In this document: positions 19,657 through 27,207 of the stretch, in pieces
Layout: each line of letters opens with the position of its first letter
How positions within the stretch are numbered: position 1 is the first letter of the stretch
Assembly (NCBI GenBank): GCA_024959305.1
Contig: JANXGQ010000060.1
Coordinates: forward strand, 1 to 55,171
DNA length: 55,171 bases
Reading direction: 5' to 3'
Source of the DNA: Porticoccaceae bacterium
GTDB taxonomy: Bacteria > Pseudomonadota > Gammaproteobacteria > Pseudomonadales > Porticoccaceae
Program-made: the position numbers and the translations under genes
Notes under the pieces: generated by a model
Databases searched by the model: none
Told to the model about the DNA's origin: nothing
What the model saw: only the letters and a program-made list of their open reading frames with translations

Positions 19657-19766
19657 GACAGAGGGCTGATGTACAGATTTCAATAAATAGCAGTTTTGCG
19701 GTATTTTTAACTATTTGTCGGTATTTTCGATGATGATGTCGGCAAGTTCTCGGAAATGGAGATATT

Positions 19767-20066
19767 ATGTCTTTAGATAAGGTAGTAACTGGATTGCAAG
19801 AGAGGATAGGAGAAGACTGTGGTCTCGACGCCACAATAAAATTCGATTTTGGCGATCAGGGTATAGTGATGCTAGACGCCACCCAAAGCCCCAATGTGAT
19901 TAGCACTGATGATGCTGATGCCCAATGCACTATGGCTATTAGCTTGGAAAACTTTATGGCTATGGCCGCGGGCGAATTAAATGGCGCCTCTGCGTTTATG
20001 ACCGGCAAGCTAAAAGTCAAAGGCGATATGGGTATTGCCATGAAGTTGGGTGCCATTCTCTCTTAG
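19767..20066 (+). CDS. SCP2 sterol-carrier-like lipid-binding protein
   Basis: A 99-residue protein that is essentially one SCP2 domain, with hallmark stretches ISLENFMAMAAGELNG and FMTGKLKVKGDMGIAMKLG. Such domains bind fatty acyl or acyl-CoA ligands in a hydrophobic tunnel. No signal peptide is present, so it should be cytoplasmic. It starts 110 bp after the thiolase on the same strand. A carrier role for acyl-CoAs is inferred from fold and context. Confidence 0.85.
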   Translation: MSLDKVVTGLQERIGEDCGLDATIKFDFGDQGIVMLDATQSPNVISTDDADAQCTMAISLENFMAMAAGELNGASAFMTGKLKVKGDMGIAMKLGAILS

Positions 20067-20098
20067 ACCCTATAGCACCAAGAAAAGCGGTAGCGCTT

Positions 20099-20461
20099 AT
20101 GACCAGCATCAAACAACTGCAACAGGACTACACCCATATCATACCCATAGTGGTTAAATGGGGTGAAATGGATGCCTTTCAGCATATCAATAATGTTGCT
20201 TATATCCGTTACCTAGAAGATGCTCGTTTGGCTTTATTTGCACAGCTAGGCATGCTCAATGACTTAACTGACAGCAACAAGGGGTCTATTCTGGCGAATA
20301 TCAGCTGTGACTATCTGGCCCCCGCTACCTACCCTGACACAATCCATATAGCCACCAATATACAACAGACTGGCCCCAAGAAAATCTCTCTGGAACAGGT
20401 TATTTATAGCGAAAGGCTCGATAAGCTGGGGGTTTTTTATTTAACTTTCACTCAAATATGA
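20099..20461 (+). CDS. 4HBT hot-dog thioesterase, probably C-terminally truncated
   Basis: Acyl-CoA thioesterase of the YbgC/4HBT type. The active-site helix region VKWGEMDAFQHINNVAYIRYLEDAR matches the family, with its Asp at about residue 24. The protein is only 120 residues where 130-150 is usual: after KKISLEQVIYSERL the expected last strand and a tail with an acidic and a proline motif are missing, and the frame ends in LGVFYLTFTQI. The other two forward frames do not restore it. The stop codon is directly followed by the stop of the oppositely oriented SMP-30 gene with no spacer or terminator, which suggests a rearrangement joined here. Confidence 0.75.
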   Translation: MTSIKQLQQDYTHIIPIVVKWGEMDAFQHINNVAYIRYLEDARLALFAQLGMLNDLTDSNKGSILANISCDYLAPATYPDTIHIATNIQQTGPKKISLEQVIYSERLDKLGVFYLTFTQI

Positions 20462-21643
20462 TTAATAGGGAAATCCAGGCACATTAAGTTTGGCCGAATA
20501 TATGCCAGCCGATAAGCAAACACTGTCTCCACAATATCGTGGCATATCTCCATCATCAGGATCGGTTAACCCAGTGACAAACAGAGTTTTTCGATTTTCT
20601 CCGCCAAAGGCTATGTTAGTGACAATATGAATGCCTTCTACATTTAACTGTCCGATCTTTTGGTATTCTTTGTCAATAATCAGAACCACCTGACCATCGG
20701 CTCTTTCACCTACCTGAGTTGTTGTTGTGATATATATATTACCATTGCAATCTTTTCCCAACCCATCAATGGGTGAATCAAGAATTTGTTGTGGATTGGA
20801 TACATCACCTGCAGTCAAATCAAAAGCCCATAAACCTCGCAGCCCGCCCACAATGAGTTGCTCCTGATCAAGTGATAATATAATCCCATTAGGCTTATCT
20901 CTTAAGGCAGGTACAAGCTCAGTGACTGCTGTAGCCTTAACATTGCCGTTAACTATCGAATAAATACGCTGCCCAGGTTCCAAAGAGCCGGCACTTCCGC
21001 CTCCTTGTGTGCTGTCTAGATCAATATTTGACGGCGTATTCCAATTGGGGTCTGTGAAAAAAATCCTGTCGTCGTGGGCAATAGTCAAATCATTGGGCGA
21101 ATTAAATCGTTTGTTATTGAAGCCATCAGCTAAAGAGGTGATTTGCCTAGTTTTCCAGTCAATGGTTACTATGGAGCCATCAAGCTGTCGAGCCGCTATA
21201 AGATTACCCTGACTGTCCAGTGCTAGCCCATTGGTTCCTGCCTCTGTGTCATCCATCCATAACTGAGGTTCTTGACCTATGACCCATCGCCATATAGCAG
21301 CCTGATTACTTAAGACAAAACCATTTTTATCGGGCAAATGCGATCCCATATTTGAATAATAAAGTACGCCATCGTGCCATACAGGACCTTCAATATTGTT
21401 GTATCCCTGATAAATTAGCGGAATATTTTTTTCCCGCTTTAGCTTTATATTGTTTAAGTCTAATTGAGTATTGCCTGAGCCTTCTGGACAGTATTTAGCA
21501 TTTGCATCAGCTACGGCAACCCGGGTATTTACCGTCTTTGGCGACAGAACTTCAGAGCATGAAATTATTAATATATAGGAGCAGAAAATGGCGACAGTTG
21601 ATGACTTAAAAATTCTGTTTTTGATGTAAGACAATGGTGGCAC
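20462..21643 (-). CDS. SMP-30/gluconolactonase-family lipoprotein
   Basis: Calcium-dependent lactonase family (six-bladed propeller) that opens sugar lactones, typically glucono-1,5-lactone. The 393-residue protein has a lipoprotein signal with lipobox IIS-Cys29 followed by Ser, so it is probably anchored in the outer membrane facing the periplasm. The propeller carries NNIEGPVWHDGVLYYS, GTNGLALDSQGNL, FNSPNDLTIAHDDRIFFTDP with the Asn-Asp metal ligands, and DKPNGIILSLD. The start is a GTG with a poor ribosome site. It is the last gene of the minus-strand unit bglX-gntT-lacI-SMP30. The lactone substrate is inferred from the gluconate genes beside it. Confidence 0.85.
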   Translation of the reverse strand: MPPLSYIKNRIFKSSTVAIFCSYILIISCSEVLSPKTVNTRVAVADANAKYCPEGSGNTQLDLNNIKLKREKNIPLIYQGYNNIEGPVWHDGVLYYSNMGSHLPDKNGFVLSNQAAIWRWVIGQEPQLWMDDTEAGTNGLALDSQGNLIAARQLDGSIVTIDWKTRQITSLADGFNNKRFNSPNDLTIAHDDRIFFTDPNWNTPSNIDLDSTQGGGSAGSLEPGQRIYSIVNGNVKATAVTELVPALRDKPNGIILSLDQEQLIVGGLRGLWAFDLTAGDVSNPQQILDSPIDGLGKDCNGNIYITTTTQVGERADGQVVLIIDKEYQKIGQLNVEGIHIVTNIAFGGENRKTLFVTGLTDPDDGDMPRYCGDSVCLSAGIYSAKLNVPGFPY

Positions 21644-21690
21644 CTGAATAATTTTTTTAATAGGTAAAAGTTAGTATTTTTTAATCGTGA

Positions 21691-22704
21691 TTATCTTGTC
21701 GAATTACGCATAACTAATTCAAAACCTGTATTGATATAACCGGATGTTGTCGATTTGTTTTCACTTGTCGGGTGAGTTTTTTCAAAGATAAGTTCCATAG
21801 CCTTGCTCCCCATTCTGTATCGATTAACCCGCACAGTGGTTAGTGCAGGTTCAGTAAAGGCAGCCATCTCAATATCATTGAAACCACAGACACCCATTTC
21901 CTCAGGCACACTGATATTCATTTTTTTGCACTCGTGCAAGACCCCTATCGCCAGATCATCATTACAGCAAAAAACAGCGTCACAGTCCCCTTTTGTAACT
22001 TCCATTAATTCTCTAAATAGTGAAACTCCCATAGCCACTGATGATGGCTCAGACGTAGTGATAATACGCCTATCATCTAGATAATTGACTGCCGATAACC
22101 TTTGTTTAAATCCATCTAGTCTCTGGCAGGTTCTGCGATCCATTCTCGCCCCTAAAAATGCTATTTTGCGGTAGCGTTTATCCAGTAATAACTGGGCTAC
22201 AGCACCTCCGGCATCAAAATGTGAAAAGCCCACATTGATATCAATAGGTTTATCAACTTTACCCATTATTTGAACTATAGGCACTCTAGCTTCTTCCAGC
22301 ATGGTTCTTGTAGTCGCGGTCTGCTCACCACCAGTAATAATAATTCCCTCGGGCGACTGCCCCAATAAGGTTCTTACAGCGCGCATTTCCTCAAGCGGAG
22401 AATAGTGGGTATTAAACAACAAAATCTGGTAGTTAGCAGTCGTCGCAATATCATAAATACCCCGCAAAACATCGTTAAATACCACATTGGATAGCGAGGG
22501 AATTAACACCCCAATTAACTTCGATTTTGAGGATGCCAATACACTTGCTGAACGATTGGGAATATAGCCCAACTCTGCAATGGCAGCCTCTACTTTTTGA
22601 CGCACATTAGCTCTTACTCCGTCAGCACCATTAACTACCCGCGATACAGTTATGGGACTAACTTCAGCCATAGCGGCAACATCTTTTAAAGTAAGGCGCT
22701 TCAT
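21691..22704 (-). CDS. LacI-family regulator, probably GntR-like for gluconate
   Basis: Repressor of 337 residues. The N-terminal helix-turn-helix is LTLKDVAAMAEVSPITVSRVVNG (about 4-26), with the hinge helix RSASVLASSKSKLIGVLIPS after it. A periplasmic-binding-protein-like effector domain follows (NDDLAIGVLHECKK, MGVCGFNDIEMA). It lies inside the operon it most likely controls, between the permease and the lactonase. The obvious DNA target is the 14-bp palindrome at 26442-26455. Gluconate or a phosphorylated derivative as inducer is inferred from context. Confidence 0.88.
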   Translation of the reverse strand: MKRLTLKDVAAMAEVSPITVSRVVNGADGVRANVRQKVEAAIAELGYIPNRSASVLASSKSKLIGVLIPSLSNVVFNDVLRGIYDIATTANYQILLFNTHYSPLEEMRAVRTLLGQSPEGIIITGGEQTATTRTMLEEARVPIVQIMGKVDKPIDINVGFSHFDAGGAVAQLLLDKRYRKIAFLGARMDRRTCQRLDGFKQRLSAVNYLDDRRIITTSEPSSVAMGVSLFRELMEVTKGDCDAVFCCNDDLAIGVLHECKKMNISVPEEMGVCGFNDIEMAAFTEPALTTVRVNRYRMGSKAMELIFEKTHPTSENKSTTSGYINTGFELVMRNSTR

Positions 22705-22745
22705 GCTCTAGGTTTCTCTTTTCGTCATAAATTACGATGGCAAAA

Positions 22746-24083
22746 TTATAAAAATAGAGATATCAACAAGCAGCAGAATAAGCCAATTATTGAAATCAAA
22801 GTAGTCATGACTGTCCAGCTCTTCAAAGTATTTTTCTCGCTCATACCTAGGTACCGGCTGACTAGCCAGAAACCCGAATCATTAACATGCGAAAGTATAG
22901 TTGCCCCAGAGGAAATAGCGATAACCAACAAACCCAAACTTGGCGCTGACATTGGCTGTAACTCTAAAATAGGTGCCATCAGGCCTGCGCCTGTGATCAT
23001 AGCTACAGTTGCAGAACCCTGAGCTACTCGAGTAATAGCAGCAATTAAAAATCCTAAAATAAATACGGAAAACTGGGCCTCAACAAATACTGTTGCCAAC
23101 ATTTGACCCACGCCGGAATCAATTAAAACCTGCTTGAATGCGCCTCCAGCACCGGTAATTAAAATTACCACCCCGGCTGGCTCCAGTCCTTTATTGGCAA
23201 TCTTTAAAAGTGATTCGGTGCTGATATTGCATTTGAAATGAGCCATTATCAGAGCAAAAATAGTGGCAATTGTTAGTGCAACAAAGGGGTGACCTAAAAA
23301 GTTAATAGCACTCAGTAGATTGCTAGATTCAACTAATAAAAAAGGAGCTATGGTGGCCAGCATTATTAGCATTAAAGGCAATAAAATAATTAAACAAACC
23401 CAGGCAAAACTCGGAGTTTGCGTATTGGTCTGAATGTTATTGTTGAGGCTTGTTTCAGGAACAGGGATATAAATCTTGTTGGCAATAAACTGACCAAACA
23501 AAGGTCCAGCAATAATCATAGTCGGTATTCCGGTTAAAACACCAAATAGAATTACCCAGCCAAGATCGGCATTAACTAACTTAGCAACGGCAATAGGCCC
23601 CGGTGTGGGCGGTATAAAACTATGAGTAATGGCCAATCCGGCCAGTAGCGGAATGGCATAGTACAACAACGAGCGTCCTGAGCGCTTGGCTAAGCCATAT
23701 AGTAGTGGCGCAAGAATTATGAAAGCCACATCAAAAAATACCGGAATAGCAACAATAAAGCCCGTTATACCAAGACTCCACTGCGTTCTTTCTGGGCCAA
23801 AGGTGCGGATCAATCTATCAGCTATACGCTCAATGCCACCTGAGCTCTCTAAAATTTGACCAAGAATAGCCCCTAAGCCGACTACAACAGCCACAAAACC
23901 TAGGGTACCACCCATACCATTTTTGACTGAATCTATAACTTGAGTCGGGGGTAAACCTGAAAGAAGACCTACACTTAAACTGGAAATAAGTAGCGCCAAA
24001 AATGCAGGAATACGAAGAGCTATTATTAAAAACAGTAGGAGTGTAATTCCTGCTAAGGTCACCAAAAATAAACTTAAATCCAT
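22746..24083 (-). CDS. gntT: Gluconate:proton symporter (GntP family)
   Basis: Inner-membrane permease of 445 residues with about 12-14 hydrophobic segments. Family stretches include NGMGGTLGFVAVVVGLGAILG near residue 60, IPVFFDVAFIILAPLLYGLA, HSFIPPTPGPIA and, towards the end, HVNDSGFWLVSRYLG. I start at the ATG at 24083, which has AGGA seven bases upstream; a TTG five codons earlier is less likely. It lies 31 bp after bglX. It imports gluconate or a close aldonate; specificity within GntP cannot be read from sequence. Confidence 0.9.
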   Translation of the reverse strand: MDLSLFLVTLAGITLLLFLIIALRIPAFLALLISSLSVGLLSGLPPTQVIDSVKNGMGGTLGFVAVVVGLGAILGQILESSGGIERIADRLIRTFGPERTQWSLGITGFIVAIPVFFDVAFIILAPLLYGLAKRSGRSLLYYAIPLLAGLAITHSFIPPTPGPIAVAKLVNADLGWVILFGVLTGIPTMIIAGPLFGQFIANKIYIPVPETSLNNNIQTNTQTPSFAWVCLIILLPLMLIMLATIAPFLLVESSNLLSAINFLGHPFVALTIATIFALIMAHFKCNISTESLLKIANKGLEPAGVVILITGAGGAFKQVLIDSGVGQMLATVFVEAQFSVFILGFLIAAITRVAQGSATVAMITGAGLMAPILELQPMSAPSLGLLVIAISSGATILSHVNDSGFWLVSRYLGMSEKNTLKSWTVMTTLISIIGLFCCLLISLFL

Positions 24084-24114
24084 ATTAATGTCCTGCAAAA
24101 AATTGGCTTAAAAA

Positions 24115-26376
24115 TTATAGCTGAACATTGATTGTCTGGACTTTTACGCGATCGCCAATAATGATTTCAAACTCACCCGGCTCAACCACAGACCTCATGT
24201 AACGATCTAGTAATGCGAAATTTTTGTTGTCGATAGTAAAGTTCAAAGTCTGCTTTTCACCGCGCTTTAGGTGAATCCGTTTAAAAGCCACCAGCTTTCT
24301 TACCGGGGTAGTTACCGAGCTAACCTTGTCATTTATATAAATTAATACCACTTCGTCGCCATCCATATCGCCTGTATTGGTTATATCAATACTAAAGCTA
24401 AGATTATCATCTGTGGACATGGTCACTGGTACGCTAAGATTGCTGTACTCAAAACTGGTGTAAGAAAGACCATAACCAAAGTAGTAGAGTGGTTTGCGAC
24501 TACTTAAATAAAATCCACCACGGTGAAAAGCTGAAGGCTTATGATTGTAAAAACTTTGTAGGTGTCCAACCGAACGGGGCACTGTAATTGGAAGCCTTCC
24601 GCCCGGGTTGATTTTACCAGCTAGAGTTTCAGCAATGGCCTTACCACCGAACATACCGGGCTCCCAGGCCTCGAGAATTGCATCAGCATTTTCAGTCAAC
24701 CATTCGGATGCTATAGGGCCTCCATTAACTAAAACCACCACCAATTTGGCACCGCTAGCTTTAATTTTTTCCAGTAACTCAATCTGGTTACCAATCAGAT
24801 TTAAAGTTGGACGGTCTACGTTCTCAGCACTGGTTTTGTTCTTATCAAAACGAAGTGAGTTTTCACCCATTACAGCAATAACTACATCTGCTCGCTTAGC
24901 TGCTTTAGCGACTTTAGATAACTCAGATCTAGTAATCTTATGATGCTGAGCAATAGGTACATAATCAATTTTAGTTCCCTTAGGATATTGTTCTCTTATG
25001 CCTTCCAAAACAGTAATTACGTTATTATCTGGCTGCACACGCGCCCACTCGCCCAGCAGAGCTTGGTGGTCAGCATTGGGGCCAGTAATCACTAGACGGT
25101 CCAGATCTTTTTTTAGGGGCAAAACACCATTATTTTTAAGCAAAACCATCGACTTTTGCGCGGTTTTTAGAGCCAGCTCAAGATGGCTATCTTTGAGCAA
25201 TGTATTTTCAACAAACTGCTTATTTGTATAACGATTTTCAAATAGGCCTAATTGAAATTTAGCGAAAAGAATCTTACTAACAGCATGATCGATACGGCTG
25301 ATGGGAATTTCACCATTTTCCACCAAAGACTTAACATTTTCGAAAAAACCAGGTCCCTGCATATGCACATCCATACCAGCCAATACCGCCACTTTGTCAG
25401 CCTCTCTTTCAGAGTCAACAATTTTATGCGCACTCTCTAGACGTTGGATATCCATCCAGTCACTTATATAAAAACCATCAAACCCCCATTCTCCTCGGAT
25501 TAAATCAGTTAAATATTCATGGTGAGCATGGGCAGGAATTCCATTAATCTCATTGTGTGCGGGCATAATGGTATAAACGCCATTTTCAATTGAGCCCACA
25601 AAAGGTGGAAAAAATATTTCGTGCAATGTGCGCTCGGAAACATCTGCAGGCGCTCCATTAACCCCGTTGTAGGCAATACCACCACCAACAAAATGCTTGG
25701 CTGACGCTATTACATTAGTTGGTGTATCGAAATTCTCTCCCTGATAACCGCGAACCATTGCATTACCCATTTCGGTTACCAGATAGGGGTCTTCACCAAA
25801 GGTTTCTCCAATTCGCCCCCAACGTGCATCACGCACTACTTCAACATTAGGTGAGTAGGCCCAGTGAAAGCCTGTAGCTCGCATTTCACTTGCAGTGTAT
25901 TCAGCCATTAATTCGGCCAACTCAGGCTCAAATGATGCAGCTAGGCCAATTTGCGTTGCATAGATCGTGGTAGGCCCCATGTACATACCATGACCATGTA
26001 TAGCATCAGTGGCAATTAAGAGCGGTATTTTTAGTCGTGACTCCTCGGCTAGACTTTGTAAAATATTTGCCTCTTGATAGGCAGAAACCTTTAAAAATGA
26101 GCCTATTTTGCCTTCTTTGATCATTCCTGCTCTAGCACCTAAAGCTAGGGTGTAATTAGACTTGGTATCCTTGCTATCAAAGTCGATATCCGAAGCTTCA
26201 CCAACAAATTGGCACATTTGGCCAATTTTTTCATCAAGAGTCATTTCATTCATTAATAACTCAACGCGCTTTTCCGATGGCAGGCTCTCATCAAAATAGG
26301 ATAATTTTTCGCCGTGAACGTTTATTGAAAGAATAAGAAATACTGACAGAACCAGCCTTTGAATAGCAGAAATCAT
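24115..26376 (-). CDS. bglX: Periplasmic beta-glucosidase, glycoside hydrolase family 3
   Basis: Retaining exo-acting glycosidase of 753 residues with a signal peptide ending near residue 22. The N-terminal (beta/alpha)8 domain has IPLLIATDAIHGHGMYMGPT, WAYSPNVEVVRDARWGRIGETFGEDP, SAKHFVGGG and the nucleophile Asp306 in FDGFYISDWMDI. The alpha/beta sandwich follows (VVIAVMGENS), then a C-terminal fibronectin-like domain (VRKLVAFKRIHLKRGE). Length and order fit BglX. It should release glucose from beta-glucosides in the periplasm, feeding the sugar-acid genes behind it. It is first in its operon, beside the palindromic operator. Beta-xylosidase activity is an alternative. Confidence 0.9.
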   Translation of the reverse strand: MISAIQRLVLSVFLILSINVHGEKLSYFDESLPSEKRVELLMNEMTLDEKIGQMCQFVGEASDIDFDSKDTKSNYTLALGARAGMIKEGKIGSFLKVSAYQEANILQSLAEESRLKIPLLIATDAIHGHGMYMGPTTIYATQIGLAASFEPELAELMAEYTASEMRATGFHWAYSPNVEVVRDARWGRIGETFGEDPYLVTEMGNAMVRGYQGENFDTPTNVIASAKHFVGGGIAYNGVNGAPADVSERTLHEIFFPPFVGSIENGVYTIMPAHNEINGIPAHAHHEYLTDLIRGEWGFDGFYISDWMDIQRLESAHKIVDSEREADKVAVLAGMDVHMQGPGFFENVKSLVENGEIPISRIDHAVSKILFAKFQLGLFENRYTNKQFVENTLLKDSHLELALKTAQKSMVLLKNNGVLPLKKDLDRLVITGPNADHQALLGEWARVQPDNNVITVLEGIREQYPKGTKIDYVPIAQHHKITRSELSKVAKAAKRADVVIAVMGENSLRFDKNKTSAENVDRPTLNLIGNQIELLEKIKASGAKLVVVLVNGGPIASEWLTENADAILEAWEPGMFGGKAIAETLAGKINPGGRLPITVPRSVGHLQSFYNHKPSAFHRGGFYLSSRKPLYYFGYGLSYTSFEYSNLSVPVTMSTDDNLSFSIDITNTGDMDGDEVVLIYINDKVSSVTTPVRKLVAFKRIHLKRGEKQTLNFTIDNKNFALLDRYMRSVVEPGEFEIIIGDRVKVQTINVQL

Positions 26377-26440
26377 AAAATAAACCTTATTGTTGTAATT
26401 TTTCCGCTTTTTTCTTCTTAAATTATTGTTTAACGGAAAA

Positions 26441-26469
26441 TTGGTTGCGCAACCATATTAGGATACAAT
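26441..26469 (+). promoter_or_regulatory. Candidate sigma-70 promoter of the gluconokinase gene
   Basis: TTGGTT (26441-26446), a 17-bp spacer and TACAAT (26464-26469) place transcription start near 26476, about 34 nt before the ATG. The palindrome at 26442-26455 covers the -35 and the first half of the spacer, so a bound repressor would block RNA polymerase. On the opposite strand the same palindrome supplies a TTGCGC that could be a -35 for bglX, with ACAATA 17 bp away. Confidence 0.55.
26442..26455. promoter_or_regulatory. 14-bp perfect palindromic operator (LacI type)
   Basis: TGGTTGCGCAACCA is a perfect palindrome with a central CG step, the usual form of LacI/GalR-family operators. It lies in the 133-bp region between the divergent bglX and gntK genes, and the cluster encodes a LacI-family regulator. 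One site in this place could control both transcripts. I found no second full copy in the block. Confidence 0.7.
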
Positions 26470-26509
26470 ACTCCGAGTTACAACCATTGAATCAGTTAAA
26501 TATACTAAG

Positions 26510-27067
26510 ATGACGCTTTCTGAAGAAGTATACAGACCAAATGCAGAGGTAGACCCCTTGCTAATAGTTGTCATGGGTGTGTCTGGAACGGGCAAGTCGA
26601 CATTAGCTAATGAATTCTCTCTACGCCACCAGTTCACTTATTTGGATGCTGATTCATTTCACAGTGAACAGGCGATTCAACAGATGTCGCAGGGGATCCC
26701 CCTGACAAATACACAGCGAATCCCTTGGATTAACCGTATATACGAACAACTCAGGAAGTATCGGCAACAACATAAAAATTGTATTCTTGCGTACTCTGGA
26801 TTAAAGAAAGCTCACAGAGAAGTTATTTTTAGCGCTTATACTCATAGATTAGGTGTTTTATTAAATGCTGACCCGCAGCTTATTAGGGAACGCTTTGCTC
26901 AGCGATCTGATCATTTTATGTCTTCGAAACTTTTGGACAATCAGTTTGCCGAAATGGAACCCTTTGATAACAATGAATCACTACTAAACCTCAATATTTC
27001 ATGTAGCGTTGAAGAGCTAATAGAACAGCTTCAAAACTTCATATCAGCAAAGGCATTAAAATTTTAA
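26510..27067 (+). CDS. gntK: Gluconokinase-like P-loop kinase with altered substrate motifs
   Basis: Cytoplasmic kinase of 185 residues. The P-loop GVSGTGKST lies at residues 23-31, and the fold matches the GntK family (length about 170-185), which phosphorylates gluconate to 6-phosphogluconate. Motifs diverge from the family consensus: DADSFHSEQAIQQMSQG for the usual GDxLHPxxNxxKMxxG, PLTNTQRIPW for PLxDxDRxPW, and AYSGLKKAHR for CSALKxxYR. Beside a gluconate permease, gluconokinase is the natural call, but substrate preference may have shifted. Its Shine-Dalgarno sequence is weak. Confidence 0.78.
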   Translation: MTLSEEVYRPNAEVDPLLIVVMGVSGTGKSTLANEFSLRHQFTYLDADSFHSEQAIQQMSQGIPLTNTQRIPWINRIYEQLRKYRQQHKNCILAYSGLKKAHREVIFSAYTHRLGVLLNADPQLIRERFAQRSDHFMSSKLLDNQFAEMEPFDNNESLLNLNISCSVEELIEQLQNFISAKALKF

Positions 27068-27074
27068 CCATCAT

Positions 27075-27153
27075 AGATTTTATGTGAAAATAAGCAGGTG
27101 CTTAGCTTTCATTTTGATTCTGTGATTTTTTATGAACATCCCACATAAAATCT
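27075..27153. repeat. 12-bp inverted repeat with an inner palindrome after gntK
   Basis: AGATTTTATGTG (27075-27086) and CACATAAAATCT (27142-27153) are exact reverse complements 55 bp apart. Between them TAAGCA-gg-TGCTTA (27091-27104) forms a second small hairpin. Together they almost fill the 140-bp gap between gntK and the chimeric gene. This could be the ends of a tiny non-autonomous element, a terminator region or a regulatory loop; no target-site duplication is evident. Confidence 0.55.
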
Positions 27154-27207
27154 TAATTGATACGCCCCGCTAGATACTATTTATAGGTTTTAAAAAAGAG
27201 AACAAAC

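Noticed and set aside
20399..20520. Frameshift explanation for the short thioesterase
   Set aside because: Both other forward frames were read; neither gives the expected last strand, so truncation is the simpler reading.
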